Source: Nocardioides phosphati (GTDB taxonomy: Bacteria; Actinomycetota; Actinomycetes; Propionibacteriales; Nocardioidaceae). From it: a DNA stretch of 64,000 nucleotides. Shown piece after piece: positions 24,613 through 32,473 of this stretch. Every line of letters starts with the position of its first letter. Position 1 is the stretch's first letter. The DNA is taken from assembly GCF_014646375.1 (NCBI RefSeq), contig NZ_BMNI01000010.1, positions 1 to 64,000 of the forward strand. The letters run 5' to 3'. The translations under genes were made by a program, and so were the position numbers. The notes under the pieces were generated by a model. The model ran no database searches and was not told where the DNA came from. It saw nothing but the letters and a program-made list of their open reading frames with translations.

Positions 24613-25716
24613 ATGACTGACCTGCTGACCTCGCCGCTCCACGACCGTCACGTCGCCCTCGGGGCGAAGTTCTCGGAGTTCGGCGGCTGGTCGATGCCGC
24701 TGCAGTACCCGTCGGGCGTCGTCGCGGAGCACGACGCCGTGCGCAACGCCGTCGGCATCTTCGACGTCAGCCACCTGGGCAAGGCCATGGTCACCGGCCC
24801 CGGTGCCGCGGCGTACGTCAATGCGACGCTGACCAACGACCTCGACCGGATCGGTCCCGGCCAGGCGCAGTACACCCTCTGCTGCGACGAGGAGACCGGC
24901 GGCATCGTCGACGACCTCATCGCCTACCTGCAGGACGACACGCACGTCCTGCTGATCCCCAACGCCGCCAACACCGCCGAGGTCGTCCGCCGGCTGCAGG
25001 CCAAGGCGCCCGAGGGCGTCAGCGTCACGAACCACCACGAGGAGTACGCCGTCCTCGCCGTGCAGGGCCCGAAGTCCGACGAGACGCTGGCCAAGGTGGG
25101 CCTGCCGACGGGCCTCGACTACATGGCCTTCGTCGAGGCGGAGTTCGAGGGCACCGGGATCGTGGTCTGCCGCACCGGCTACACCGGTGAGCGTGGCTAC
25201 GAGCTGGTCGTCAAGAACGCCGCCGCCGGTGCTGTCTGGGACGCCCTGATGGCCGCGGGCGAGGAGTTCGGCATCGCGCCGTGCGGCCTCGGCGCCCGCG
25301 ACACCCTGCGCACCGAGATGGGCTACCCGTTGCACGGGCAGGACATCTCGCCGTCCGTCACGCCCAACGAGGGTCGCGTCGGCTGGGCCGTCGGCTGGAA
25401 GAAGCCGGCGTTCTGGGGCCGCGACGTCCTGCTCGCGGAGAAGGAGGCCGGCCCGAAGCGCATCCTGCGCGGGCTGGTCGCCGCCGGCCGCGGCATCCCG
25501 CGTCCGCACATGCCGGTGCTGCTCACCCATGACCTCCGGCTCGGTGAGGTCACCTCCGGCACCTTCTCGCCGACGCTCAAGAAGGGCATCGCGCTCGCGC
25601 TGCTGGCCGCCACGATCGAGGAGGGCCAGCAGGTCATGGTCGACATCCGTGGTCGCGCCGAGGCGTTCGATGTCGTGAAGCCGCCGTTCGTGGAGACGTC
25701 GGTCCGCGAGGGCTGA
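24613..25716 (+). CDS. gcvT: Glycine cleavage system aminomethyltransferase (T protein)
   Basis: Releases ammonia from the aminomethyl-lipoyl H protein and passes the one-carbon unit to tetrahydrofolate. 367 residues with the T-protein order: [20 protein letters not shown] at the N-terminus, the folate-site VFDVSHLG-like [25 protein letters not shown], the catalytic-Asp region (TGGIVDDLI), [10 protein letters not shown], and [22 protein letters not shown] 24613 is 7 nt after a TAGGTT hexamer, so the mRNA is leaderless and no glycine riboswitch can precede it. GcvP and GcvH are not in the window. It depends on lipoylation and so on LipA/LipB. Confidence 0.95.
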   Translation: MTDLLTSPLHDRHVALGAKFSEFGGWSMPLQYPSGVVAEHDAVRNAVGIFDVSHLGKAMVTGPGAAAYVNATLTNDLDRIGPGQAQYTLCCDEETGGIVDDLIAYLQDDTHVLLIPNAANTAEVVRRLQAKAPEGVSVTNHHEEYAVLAVQGPKSDETLAKVGLPTGLDYMAFVEAEFEGTGIVVCRTGYTGERGYELVVKNAAAGAVWDALMAAGEEFGIAPCGLGARDTLRTEMGYPLHGQDISPSVTPNEGRVGWAVGWKKPAFWGRDVLLAEKEAGPKRILRGLVAAGRGIPRPHMPVLLTHDLRLGEVTSGTFSPTLKKGIALALLAATIEEGQQVMVDIRGRAEAFDVVKPPFVETSVREG

Positions 25717-25740
25717 TCGTTCTCGGTGGCGGGGGCTGGT

Positions 25741-25757
25741 CCGGCGCGCTGCGCCGG
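25741..25757 (+). terminator. GC-rich hairpin after gcvT
   Basis: CCGGCGC-GCT-GCGCCGG: perfect 7-bp stem with 3-nt loop, 24 nt after the gcvT stop and before convergent cobS. The rest of the 181-bp gap shows no gene. Confidence 0.5.
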
Positions 25758-25897
25758 CCACCTGCCCTCCCTGGTTCGGCGTCGGCCGCGACGCCCTGCG
25801 TGGTCACCCTCGGCGCGGCCGGCGCCGAAGCCTCAACGCTCGGGCAGGCACCCGGCTCCGCGCGCCGCACCACCACGGCGTACGCCGCGCCGCAGGG

Positions 25898-26752
25898 TCA
25901 GGCGAAGAGCGCGGCGAGGACGAGCGTGGCGGTGAACGTCGTCTCGACGACCGCGCCGTAGACGTCGCCGGTGGTGCCGCCGAAGCGGGCGACGGCACGG
26001 TGGGCGAGCAGGTGGCCGACGGCCGTGCCGCCGAGCGCCGCGAGGACGAGGGCCTCGACGTGCGCCGGCTCCATCCAGCCGGGGAGGCCTAAGAGGCCGG
26101 TGCCGGCGACGACGAGCCCGATGGCGAGCACCAGGCCGAGGGCCAGTTGCCGGGTGGAGACGCTGCCGGCCATCGTGACACCGAGCCCGTCGGCGCGAGC
26201 CGGTGAGAAGCGGGGGCCGCACAGGACCGGCAGCATCGTGCGGCTGGCCACGAGCGCGACGACGACGGCGGCGAAGCCGCGCCCCGACGCGACCAGGTCG
26301 CTGAGCGCCACGACCTGCAGCAGCAGGACGACGACCAGCGACGCGACACCGAACGGGCCGATGTCGGACTGCTTCATGATCTGCAGCGCGGGTTCGCCAC
26401 GGCGTCCGCTGCCGAGGCCGTCGGCGACGTCGGCGAGGCCGTCGAGGTGCATGGCGCGGGTGAGGACGGCGAGCGCTCCGACCACCAGCGCGGCGAGCAG
26501 CGCGGCGGAGCCGTGGCCCCAGCGCCACGCCAGCTGCAGGGGGACGCCGACCACCAGCGCCAGCGCGAACCCGGCGAGCGGGGCCAGGGTCATCGCCCGT
26601 CCGGCGACGATCCGGTTGACGAGCCGCGGTGGGTTGACCGGGAAGACCGTGAGCGTGCCGAAGAGGAGCCGCAGCGGGTCGAAGAGTGCCGGCCGCAGCG
26701 GCCGCGTGGTCGGTCCGCCCGAGGCGCCGCCGGCTCCTCCGAGGTCGCTCAC
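25898..26752 (-). CDS. cobS: Adenosylcobinamide-GDP ribazoletransferase
   Basis: Integral membrane enzyme that joins adenosylcobinamide-GDP to alpha-ribazole in the last part of cobalamin synthesis. 284 residues with several hydrophobic segments. The family hallmark is at about 85-130: HLDGLADVADGLGSGRRGEP, then MKQSDIGPFGV (D-G-x-A-D-x-x-D-G-L type, metal binding). GTG 26752 overlaps the cobU stop (GTGA), so CobU and CobS, consecutive steps, are translationally coupled. The family's partner CobT is not in the window. It converges with gcvT. Confidence 0.93.
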   Translation of the reverse strand: MSDLGGAGGASGGPTTRPLRPALFDPLRLLFGTLTVFPVNPPRLVNRIVAGRAMTLAPLAGFALALVVGVPLQLAWRWGHGSAALLAALVVGALAVLTRAMHLDGLADVADGLGSGRRGEPALQIMKQSDIGPFGVASLVVVLLLQVVALSDLVASGRGFAAVVVALVASRTMLPVLCGPRFSPARADGLGVTMAGSVSTRQLALGLVLAIGLVVAGTGLLGLPGWMEPAHVEALVLAALGGTAVGHLLAHRAVARFGGTTGDVYGAVVETTFTATLVLAALFA

Positions 26753-27279
26753 AGCCGCACCTGACGCCCGGCGACGCACCAGACCACGTCGTCGACGACA
26801 CGACCGAGCGCGGCGTTGAGCGCGCCCATCTCGTCGACGAAGCGCCGGGTGCCCGGGTCCGCCGGCACGACGCCCTGGCCGACCTCGTTGGTGACGAGCA
26901 CGAGCTCGCGGCCGGCGCCGGCCACGGTGTCGACGAAGTCGGCGACCTCTGTGCGCAGGCCCTCCGCCCCGCGGGACCAGCCCTCGTCGGTCCAGCAGTT
27001 TTGGGCGTCCATCAGACGCGTGAGCCACAGCGTCATGCAGTCGACGAGGATCGGCCCGCCTGGCTCCGAGACGAGGCGCGCGACGTCCATGGTCTCCTCG
27101 ACCGACCACGACGCGGGGCGCCGCGCCCGGTGGACAGCCACGCGCTCCGCCCAGTCGGTGTCGTCGGCGGCGGCGGGGTAGCCCGTGGCGACGTACGTCG
27201 TGTCGGGGCGGTCGAGCAGCAGCGACTCGGCGTACCGGCTCTTGCCGGACCGCGCGCCACCGATCACCAGGGTCTTCAC
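26749..27279 (-). CDS. cobU: Adenosylcobinamide kinase/guanylyltransferase
   Basis: Bifunctional enzyme that phosphorylates adenosylcobinamide and adds GMP. 176 residues with the P-loop GGARSGKS (7-14), the guanylyl-acceptor region VAVHRARRPASW (His50), ILVDCMTLWL (Walker B-like) and VTNEVGQGVVP. GTG 27279 lies 7 nt after a TAGGTT hexamer, giving a leaderless transcript, so a cobalamin riboswitch upstream is excluded. It shares a 38-bp intergenic region with a divergent small gene. Confidence 0.94.
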   Translation of the reverse strand: MKTLVIGGARSGKSRYAESLLLDRPDTTYVATGYPAAADDTDWAERVAVHRARRPASWSVEETMDVARLVSEPGGPILVDCMTLWLTRLMDAQNCWTDEGWSRGAEGLRTEVADFVDTVAGAGRELVLVTNEVGQGVVPADPGTRRFVDEMGALNAALGRVVDDVVWCVAGRQVRL

Positions 27280-27286
27280 GCCGGGG

Positions 27287-27311
27287 AACCTACCTGCTCT
27301 GCCTCTAGGGT
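27287..27311. promoter_or_regulatory. Divergent leaderless promoters, cobU and small gene
   Basis: TAGGTT on the minus strand (27287-27292) ends 7 nt before cobU GTG 27279. TAGGGT on the plus strand (27306-27311) ends 6 nt before ATG 27318. The hexamers are 13 bp apart. Confidence 0.6.
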
Positions 27312-27317
27312 GGCCTC

Positions 27318-27566
27318 ATGAGCCAGTTCGACCCGTCGGGAACCCGTTCGACCGAGACCAAGCCGTGGCGCTGGCGGCTCGAGGACGGCGCGGGCGGCGA
27401 GGTCGCCGCGCCGGCCGAGCTCGCCGACCAGACCTTCGCGAGCCAGGCCGACGCGGAGTCGTGGGTGGGGGAGTTCTGGCCCGAGCTGGCGGACGCCGGC
27501 GTCGGTGCCGTGACGCTCTTCGAGGCCGACCGCCAGGTCTATGGCCCGATGTCCCTCGAGGCGTGA
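27318..27566 (+). CDS. Small conserved hypothetical protein
   Basis: 82 residues, acidic and soluble, with no signal peptide. It contains KPWRWRLED, FASQADAESWVGEFWPELADAGVGAVTLFE and ends VYGPMSLEA. I know it only as a type of actinobacterial hypothetical; function is unknown. The start is fixed by a TAGGGT hexamer 6 nt upstream (leaderless). Its stop overlaps the GTG of the nucleotidyltransferase gene (GTGA), so the two proteins are co-translated. Confidence 0.75.
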   Translation: MSQFDPSGTRSTETKPWRWRLEDGAGGEVAAPAELADQTFASQADAESWVGEFWPELADAGVGAVTLFEADRQVYGPMSLEA

Positions 27567-28345
27567 CCGCAGCCCTTCCTGCCGACGTCGCGGAGGTCTG
27601 CGCGACCTGGCTGGCGCTCGTCGACGACCTGGCTCCCGGGCTCGTCACGGGCCTGCATGTGCGCGGAGGCCTCGGCTTCGGTGAGTTCGTCCCCGGCACG
27701 AGCGACGTCGACATGGTGGCCGTCCTCGCGCGCCGACCGGACGACGGCGATGTCGCTGCGCTCGAGGAGTCCCACGAGCGGCTCGGCGAGTCCGGCCCCG
27801 GGGCACCGCTCGACGGATTCCACCTCTTCGCGGGCGACCTCGCCGGCGACCCCGACGACTGCCCGGACCTGCCGTGCATCCTCCACGGGTGGTTCGACCC
27901 GGCGGGCCGGTTCGACGTCACGCCCGTCGGCTGGCACGAGCTCGCGCACCACTCGATCGCCGTACGGGGTGAGCTGCCCGCGGTGTGGACCGACGCGACA
28001 CGCCTGCGCGCCTTCACCCGCGGGTGCCTCACCGGTGAGTGGCGCGGCATCGCCGAGTCCCTCGAGAAGTTCCCCGCCGAGTCGGCCACCGAGGAGGCGA
28101 GCTGGCACGTGCTCGGTGCAGCACGCATGCACCACCTGCTCGTGACCGGCGGCCCGACCTCCAAGTCGGCCGCCGGCCGCTGGGCGCTCACTGCGATGGA
28201 GGAGCGGTGGCACCCCGTCCTGCGCGAGGCTCTGCGGATCAGGGGAGCCGGGGACGACGCCGCGATCGCGCCGCAGTACGCCGACCCGGCCGACCGCGGC
28301 CGCGACGTCGCGGCGTTCGTGGCGCACGTGGTTGCGTCGGCCTGA
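27563..28345 (+). CDS. AadA-like nucleotidyltransferase domain protein
   Basis: 260 residues with a DNA polymerase beta-like nucleotidyltransferase core: GLGFGEFVPGTSDVDMVAVL (G-S/T-x-D-x-D metal motif, about 33-52). A helical C-terminal region resembles DUF4111/AadA C-terminal domains (SWHVLGAARMHHLLVTGG and SKSAAGRWAL near 190-220). AadA enzymes adenylylate aminoglycosides, but many chromosomal relatives have unknown substrates. The housekeeping location without mobile-element traces does not support a resistance call. It is coupled to the preceding small gene by a 4-bp overlap. Confidence 0.75.
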   Translation: MTAALPADVAEVCATWLALVDDLAPGLVTGLHVRGGLGFGEFVPGTSDVDMVAVLARRPDDGDVAALEESHERLGESGPGAPLDGFHLFAGDLAGDPDDCPDLPCILHGWFDPAGRFDVTPVGWHELAHHSIAVRGELPAVWTDATRLRAFTRGCLTGEWRGIAESLEKFPAESATEEASWHVLGAARMHHLLVTGGPTSKSAAGRWALTAMEERWHPVLREALRIRGAGDDAAIAPQYADPADRGRDVAAFVAHVVASA

Positions 28346-28358
28346 GCCGTCCCTGACC

Positions 28359-28364
28359 TAGGCT
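28359..28364 (+). promoter_or_regulatory. -10 hexamer TAGGCT, leaderless thyA
   Basis: TAGGCT followed by 7 nt and GTG 28372; defines the thyA start. Confidence 0.6.
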
Positions 28365-28371
28365 GAGCGTC

Positions 28372-29166
28372 GTGCAGACCTATCTCGACCTCCTGACCCG
28401 CGTCCTCGAGGAGGGCACCGAGAAGGGTGACCGCACCGGCACCGGCACGCGGAGCGTGTTCGGCCACCAGATGCGCTTCGACCTCTCGGCCGGTTTCCCG
28501 CTGCTGACCACGAAGAAGATCCACACGCGCTCGGTCTTCGGCGAGCTGCTCTGGTTCCTCCGTGGCGACACCAATGTCCGCTGGCTCCAGGAGCGCGGCA
28601 TCACCATCTGGGACGAGTGGGCCGACGACAACGGCGACCTCGGTCCGGTCTACGGCGCGCAGTGGCGCTCGTGGCCGGCTCCCGACGGCCGCCACATCGA
28701 CCAGCTCGCGAAGGTCATCGACCAGATCCGCACCAACCCCGACAGCCGCCGCCACATCGTGAGCGCGTGGAACCCTGCCGAGGTCGACAACATGGCGCTG
28801 CCGCCGTGCCACTCGCTGTTCCAGTTCTACGTGGCCGACGGCAAGCTCTCGTGCCAGCTCTACCAGCGCTCGGCGGACATCTTCCTGGGCGTGCCGTTCA
28901 ACATCGCGTCGTACGCCCTGCTGACGCACATGGTCGCCCAGGTGACCGGCCTCGAGGTCGGCGACTTCGTGCACACGCTCGGCGACGCGCACCTCTACTC
29001 CAACCACGTCGAGCAGGCGAGGCTCCAGCTCACCCGCGAGCCGCGCGCGCTCCCCACGCTCGTGCTCAACCCCGACGTCAAGGAGATCGACGCGTTCGAG
29101 CTCGACGACATCGCGGTCGAGGGCTACGACCCGCACCCCGCCATCAAGGCCCCGATCGCCGTATGA
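28372..29166 (+). CDS. thyA: Thymidylate synthase
   Basis: Converts dUMP to dTMP with methylene-tetrahydrofolate, producing dihydrofolate. 264 residues, the standard bacterial length. Catalytic Cys146 lies in [29 protein letters not shown] (dUMP binding) and Arg21-region [11 protein letters not shown] are conserved. The GTG start at 28372 is supported by TAGGCT 7 nt upstream (leaderless). Its stop overlaps the folA start (ATGA), coupling it to the enzyme that recycles its dihydrofolate product. Confidence 0.97.
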   Translation: MQTYLDLLTRVLEEGTEKGDRTGTGTRSVFGHQMRFDLSAGFPLLTTKKIHTRSVFGELLWFLRGDTNVRWLQERGITIWDEWADDNGDLGPVYGAQWRSWPAPDGRHIDQLAKVIDQIRTNPDSRRHIVSAWNPAEVDNMALPPCHSLFQFYVADGKLSCQLYQRSADIFLGVPFNIASYALLTHMVAQVTGLEVGDFVHTLGDAHLYSNHVEQARLQLTREPRALPTLVLNPDVKEIDAFELDDIAVEGYDPHPAIKAPIAV

Positions 29167-29675
29167 CGACTCCCGCGGGCCGCGAGGTCACGATGGTCGC
29201 CGCCGTCGCCGACAACGGCGTGATCGGCGGCGAGGGCGACATGCTCTGGCACATCCCCGAGGACTTCGCGCACTTCAAGGCGACGACGATCGGCCACACG
29301 CTGATCATGGGCCGCACCACCCACGAGGGCATCGGCAGGCCGCTCCCGGGACGCACCACGATCGTCCTCACCCGCGACCCCGCGTGGAGCGACGAGGGCG
29401 TGCTCGTCGCGCACTCGATCGAGGAGGCGCTCGCGCTCGCCGACACGCTGCCCGGCGCCGTCATGATCGGCGGGGGAGCGGCCGTCTACGACGCCGCGAT
29501 GCCGTACGCCGACGTGCAGGTGCTGAGCGAGATCCCGCTCGCTCCCGAGGGCGACGCCCACTACCCGGCGTTCGACCGGGCGGAGTGGGTCGAGGAGCGT
29601 CGTGAGCAGCGCGACGGCTTCGTCATCGTGTGGTGGCGGCGCGCCGTGGAAGGCACTCCGACCGTTTTGGCCTGA
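29163..29675 (+). CDS. folA: Dihydrofolate reductase
   Basis: NADPH-dependent reduction of dihydrofolate to tetrahydrofolate; target of trimethoprim in the family. 170 residues with [28 protein letters not shown], where the acidic active-site residue is Glu33. It also has [24 protein letters not shown] and the cofactor segment [16 protein letters not shown] 29163 overlaps the thyA stop by 4 bp (ATGA). The thyA-folA pair is a common metabolic operon. Confidence 0.96.
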   Translation: MTTPAGREVTMVAAVADNGVIGGEGDMLWHIPEDFAHFKATTIGHTLIMGRTTHEGIGRPLPGRTTIVLTRDPAWSDEGVLVAHSIEEALALADTLPGAVMIGGGAAVYDAAMPYADVQVLSEIPLAPEGDAHYPAFDRAEWVEERREQRDGFVIVWWRRAVEGTPTVLA

Positions 29676-29693
29676 TTGGCGCCTCAGGGTGGC

Positions 29694-29699
29694 TAATGT
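29694..29699 (+). promoter_or_regulatory. -10 hexamer TAATGT, leaderless pseudokinase gene
   Basis: TAATGT followed by 7 nt and ATG 29707. Confidence 0.55.
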
Positions 29700-29706
29700 T
29701 CCGCCC

Positions 29707-31521
29707 ATGCTGGAGCCAGCCCCCGGAGTCGAGTTCGGCCGTTACGTCATGGTCGGGCAGCCGGCGTACCACGGAGCGGGTTCGCTCGTCGCCGCGCGTG
29801 AGGCGCGGTCGGGCGCCCGCCGCACCCTGTGGCTGGTCATGCCGCACGTCGTCGCGGAGCCCGAGCAGCGCGCGCCCGTCGTGAGCGCGGCGCTCGCGCT
29901 GAGGAGGCTCGCGTCGCCCCACCTCGTGCAGCTCCACGAGTTCGGGGAGGTCGACGGCCAGCCGTTCTTCGCCACCGCCCCCCTCGACGGCGTGGACCTC
30001 ACCCAGGTCTGCACCCCCGACGGCATCCCGCCCGAGGACGCCCTCGACCTCATCGCCCAGGTCGGCACCGGCATCAACCACCTGCACCACGCCGGCCTGG
30101 TCGACGGTGCGCTCGGCCCGGGTCGGGTGCTGGTCGAGGACCGCGAGGGCGGCATCCACGCCTCCGTCGCCCACGCCGGCATCCTGCCCGTCCTGATGTC
30201 GAGGAGCGCCCTCTTCGGCAGCCAGAAGCAGGAGGCGCTCGACTTCGGTGCCCCCGAGGTGCACCGGGGCGAGGCTCCCACCGTGCGCTCCGACGTCTAC
30301 TCCCTGGGCTGCCTGCTCTGGCTCGCCCTGACCGGCGAGCCGCCCTTCGCGTCGTACGCCGCCCACGGCCCGGCGCCGATCCCGCAGGTCGCCGGCGACG
30401 GCCCTGTGGAGCAGGCGATCAACAGCGTCCTGCAGCGCGCCCTGGCCAAGGACCCCGCCGACCGGTACCGCGACGCCGCGGCCTTCGTGGCCACCCTCCG
30501 CTCGATCGCCGCACTGGCGCGCGAGGGAGTCGTCGGCGAGCTGCCCGCGCGGGTGGTCCCCCGTGGCCCCGGCGAGCCGGACGTGCAGGTCGCGTTCCCG
30601 GCGGCGCCCGCCACCCACCGTGCCGAAGCTGCGGGCGAGGAGGAGTCGGCTGCCCCCGCGCCTGTCGCCGAGGCCCCCGCGACGCCTCGCGCCGCGCCTC
30701 CCGCCGAGCAGGAGCCTGCGTCTGGACCTGCTCCGGCGGCGTCGCCGGCACACAGGGCCGCGCATGCGGCGTTCGTCCCCGAGCCCGGGCTGGCCGCGGC
30801 GTGGGAGCCCCCTGCGGCTGCCGGCGAAGCCGCCGTCGTGCCGGCCGTCGTGCCCGCCCTGCTCACCGAGGCGCCGGAGGCGGAGCCCGATCGCGCGCTG
30901 AAGGAGGCGATGCGGCACTGGGCGGCGCGCACCTCCGCCCAGCGCAAGCTGCACGGCCCCCGCACCGGACGCCGCGTCCTCCGGGCCGGCGCAGCCGCAG
31001 CCGTCGTGGGTGCCCTCGCGCTCGTGACGGTCTGGGGTGCCCGCCACACCGACCTCCTCGACCGCACGGAGCCCGCCTCGGCCACGAGCACGTCGGCCAG
31101 CACCGTGCCCTCCGCGACCGCCCCTGGGGCGGAGACGCCCGCCCCCCTCGAGCGGCTCTTCCCGATCGCCGGCGCGAAGGTGTGCCGCTTCGACACCGAG
31201 CAGGCCGCCCACCGCATCGAGCGGTGGACCTGCCAGCGCACCGGCTACCGCGTGGTCCTGACCCACTGGGACAGCCACGCCAGCGCCCGCGACCTCGTGC
31301 CGCACGGAGGCGCTGGCGGCGTCCGCGAGCGGTGGATGCTGCGCGGCACCCACGCCGGCACCCAGTGGACCTGGCGCTCGGCCGCCGGGCCGCGGCCCTA
31401 CCGCTGGACCGGGGTGTACGCCGACGTCCCGTACGCCGTCGTCATCGAGGCCTCGAGCAAGGCGCGTCGCCGCGAAGCACGCGCGCACGTCGTGATCCAT
31501 CCGTCCACCGTGCTCGGCTGA
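29707..31521 (+). CDS. Membrane-anchored pseudokinase (STPK fold without catalytic residues)
   Basis: 604 residues. Residues 10-270 follow a bacterial Ser/Thr kinase: a glycine-loop-like YHGAGSLVAAREARSG, a C-lobe with GAPEVHRGEAPTVRSDVYSLGCLLWLALTGEPPF and ALAKDPADRYRDA. The catalytic residues are gone. The VAVK lysine is replaced (RRTLWLVM), the HRDLKPxN loop reads VDGALGPGR (Asp to Ala135, Asn to Arg140), and no DFG is found (SVAHAG). A long Ala/Pro/Glu-rich linker (about 280-400) leads to one membrane helix (about 425-447). An extracytoplasmic domain of about 130 residues with two cysteines (VCRFD, WTCQRTG) follows. It probably senses or scaffolds rather than phosphorylates. Leaderless start at 29707. 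Confidence 0.8.
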   Translation: MLEPAPGVEFGRYVMVGQPAYHGAGSLVAAREARSGARRTLWLVMPHVVAEPEQRAPVVSAALALRRLASPHLVQLHEFGEVDGQPFFATAPLDGVDLTQVCTPDGIPPEDALDLIAQVGTGINHLHHAGLVDGALGPGRVLVEDREGGIHASVAHAGILPVLMSRSALFGSQKQEALDFGAPEVHRGEAPTVRSDVYSLGCLLWLALTGEPPFASYAAHGPAPIPQVAGDGPVEQAINSVLQRALAKDPADRYRDAAAFVATLRSIAALAREGVVGELPARVVPRGPGEPDVQVAFPAAPATHRAEAAGEEESAAPAPVAEAPATPRAAPPAEQEPASGPAPAASPAHRAAHAAFVPEPGLAAAWEPPAAAGEAAVVPAVVPALLTEAPEAEPDRALKEAMRHWAARTSAQRKLHGPRTGRRVLRAGAAAAVVGALALVTVWGARHTDLLDRTEPASATSTSASTVPSATAPGAETPAPLERLFPIAGAKVCRFDTEQAAHRIERWTCQRTGYRVVLTHWDSHASARDLVPHGGAGGVRERWMLRGTHAGTQWTWRSAAGPRPYRWTGVYADVPYAVVIEASSKARRREARAHVVIHPSTVLG

Positions 31522-31545
31522 CCCACACCCGTCGCCTCCGGGCGA

Positions 31546-31551
31546 TAACCT
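31546..31551 (+). promoter_or_regulatory. -10 hexamer TAACCT, leaderless dapA
   Basis: TAACCT followed by 6 nt and ATG 31558. Confidence 0.6.
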
Positions 31552-31557
31552 TGGGCC

Positions 31558-32451
31558 ATGACTGCTCCCGCCGCCCCCTTCGGCCGTGTGCTGACCGCGA
31601 TGGCAACGGCGTTCACGCCGGCCGGCGAGCTCGACCTCGACGCGATCGTGCGCACCGCGACCCACCTCGTCGACAACGGCCACGACGGCATCGTCGTGTC
31701 GGGCACGACGGGCGAGTCCGCGACCACGACGATCGCCGAGGACGGGCAGACCCTCTCGGCGGTGAAGGACGCGGTCGGTGACCGCGCGAAGGTCGTCGCC
31801 GGCATCGGCACCAACGACACGCGCCACACGATCGAGCTCGCGGAGCAGGCGGCCAAGCTCGGCGCCGACGGCCTGCTGCTCGTCACGCCGTACTACAACA
31901 AGCCCTCGCAGGCCGGCATCGTCAACCACTTCCAGCAGGTCGTCGACGCCACCGACGTCCCGGTGATGCTCTACGACGTCCCCGGCCGCACGGGCACCAA
32001 GCTCGCCCCGTCGACGTACGAGGCCTTCGCCGGAAACGAGAAGGTCATCGCCGTCAAGGACGCCGCAGGCGACCCGACCCAGGCGACGTTCCTGCGCTCG
32101 CTCGGCTACGCCGTCTACTCCGGCGACGACGGCCTCACCCTCGGCTTCCTGGCGTACGGCGCGTGTGGCGTCGTCTCCGTGCTCGGCCACGCCGCCGGCA
32201 AGGAGCTCAAGGCGATGATCGAGGCGTTCCTCGCCGGCGACCTGGCCACCGCGCAGGAGATCAACGCCCGCCTGGTGCCGGCCAACAACGCCGTCATGGG
32301 CGTCGCCAACTACGGCGCGACGACCGCGAAGGGCGCCCTCCAGGCGCTCGGCGTGCTCGACAACCGCGCCGTCCGCTCGCCGTTGCTGGCCCTCGACGAG
32401 GACGAGTACGCCGCGCTGCGTGCCGGCCTCGCCGCCTCCCAGCTGATCTGA
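31558..32451 (+). CDS. dapA: 4-hydroxy-tetrahydrodipicolinate synthase
   Basis: Aldolase-type TIM barrel condensing pyruvate with aspartate semialdehyde, the first step towards lysine and diaminopimelate for peptidoglycan. 297 residues. Schiff-base Lys167 lies in VIAVKDAAGD, the catalytic tyrosine in MLYDVPGRTG (Tyr139), and the substrate loop in SGTTGES (48-54). The start is set by a TAACCT hexamer 6 nt upstream. The order dapA-rnj, 22 bp apart, is conserved in actinobacteria (Rv2753c-Rv2752c). Confidence 0.96.
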   Translation: MTAPAAPFGRVLTAMATAFTPAGELDLDAIVRTATHLVDNGHDGIVVSGTTGESATTTIAEDGQTLSAVKDAVGDRAKVVAGIGTNDTRHTIELAEQAAKLGADGLLLVTPYYNKPSQAGIVNHFQQVVDATDVPVMLYDVPGRTGTKLAPSTYEAFAGNEKVIAVKDAAGDPTQATFLRSLGYAVYSGDDGLTLGFLAYGACGVVSVLGHAAGKELKAMIEAFLAGDLATAQEINARLVPANNAVMGVANYGATTAKGALQALGVLDNRAVRSPLLALDEDEYAALRAGLAASQLI

Positions 32452-32473
32452 CCGTCACTCCCGTAAGGACCTC

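Noticed and set aside
27563..28345. Aminoglycoside resistance gene (aadA)
   Set aside because: Only the nucleotidyltransferase fold is shared; the gene is in a housekeeping context without mobile elements, so a resistance role is not supported.
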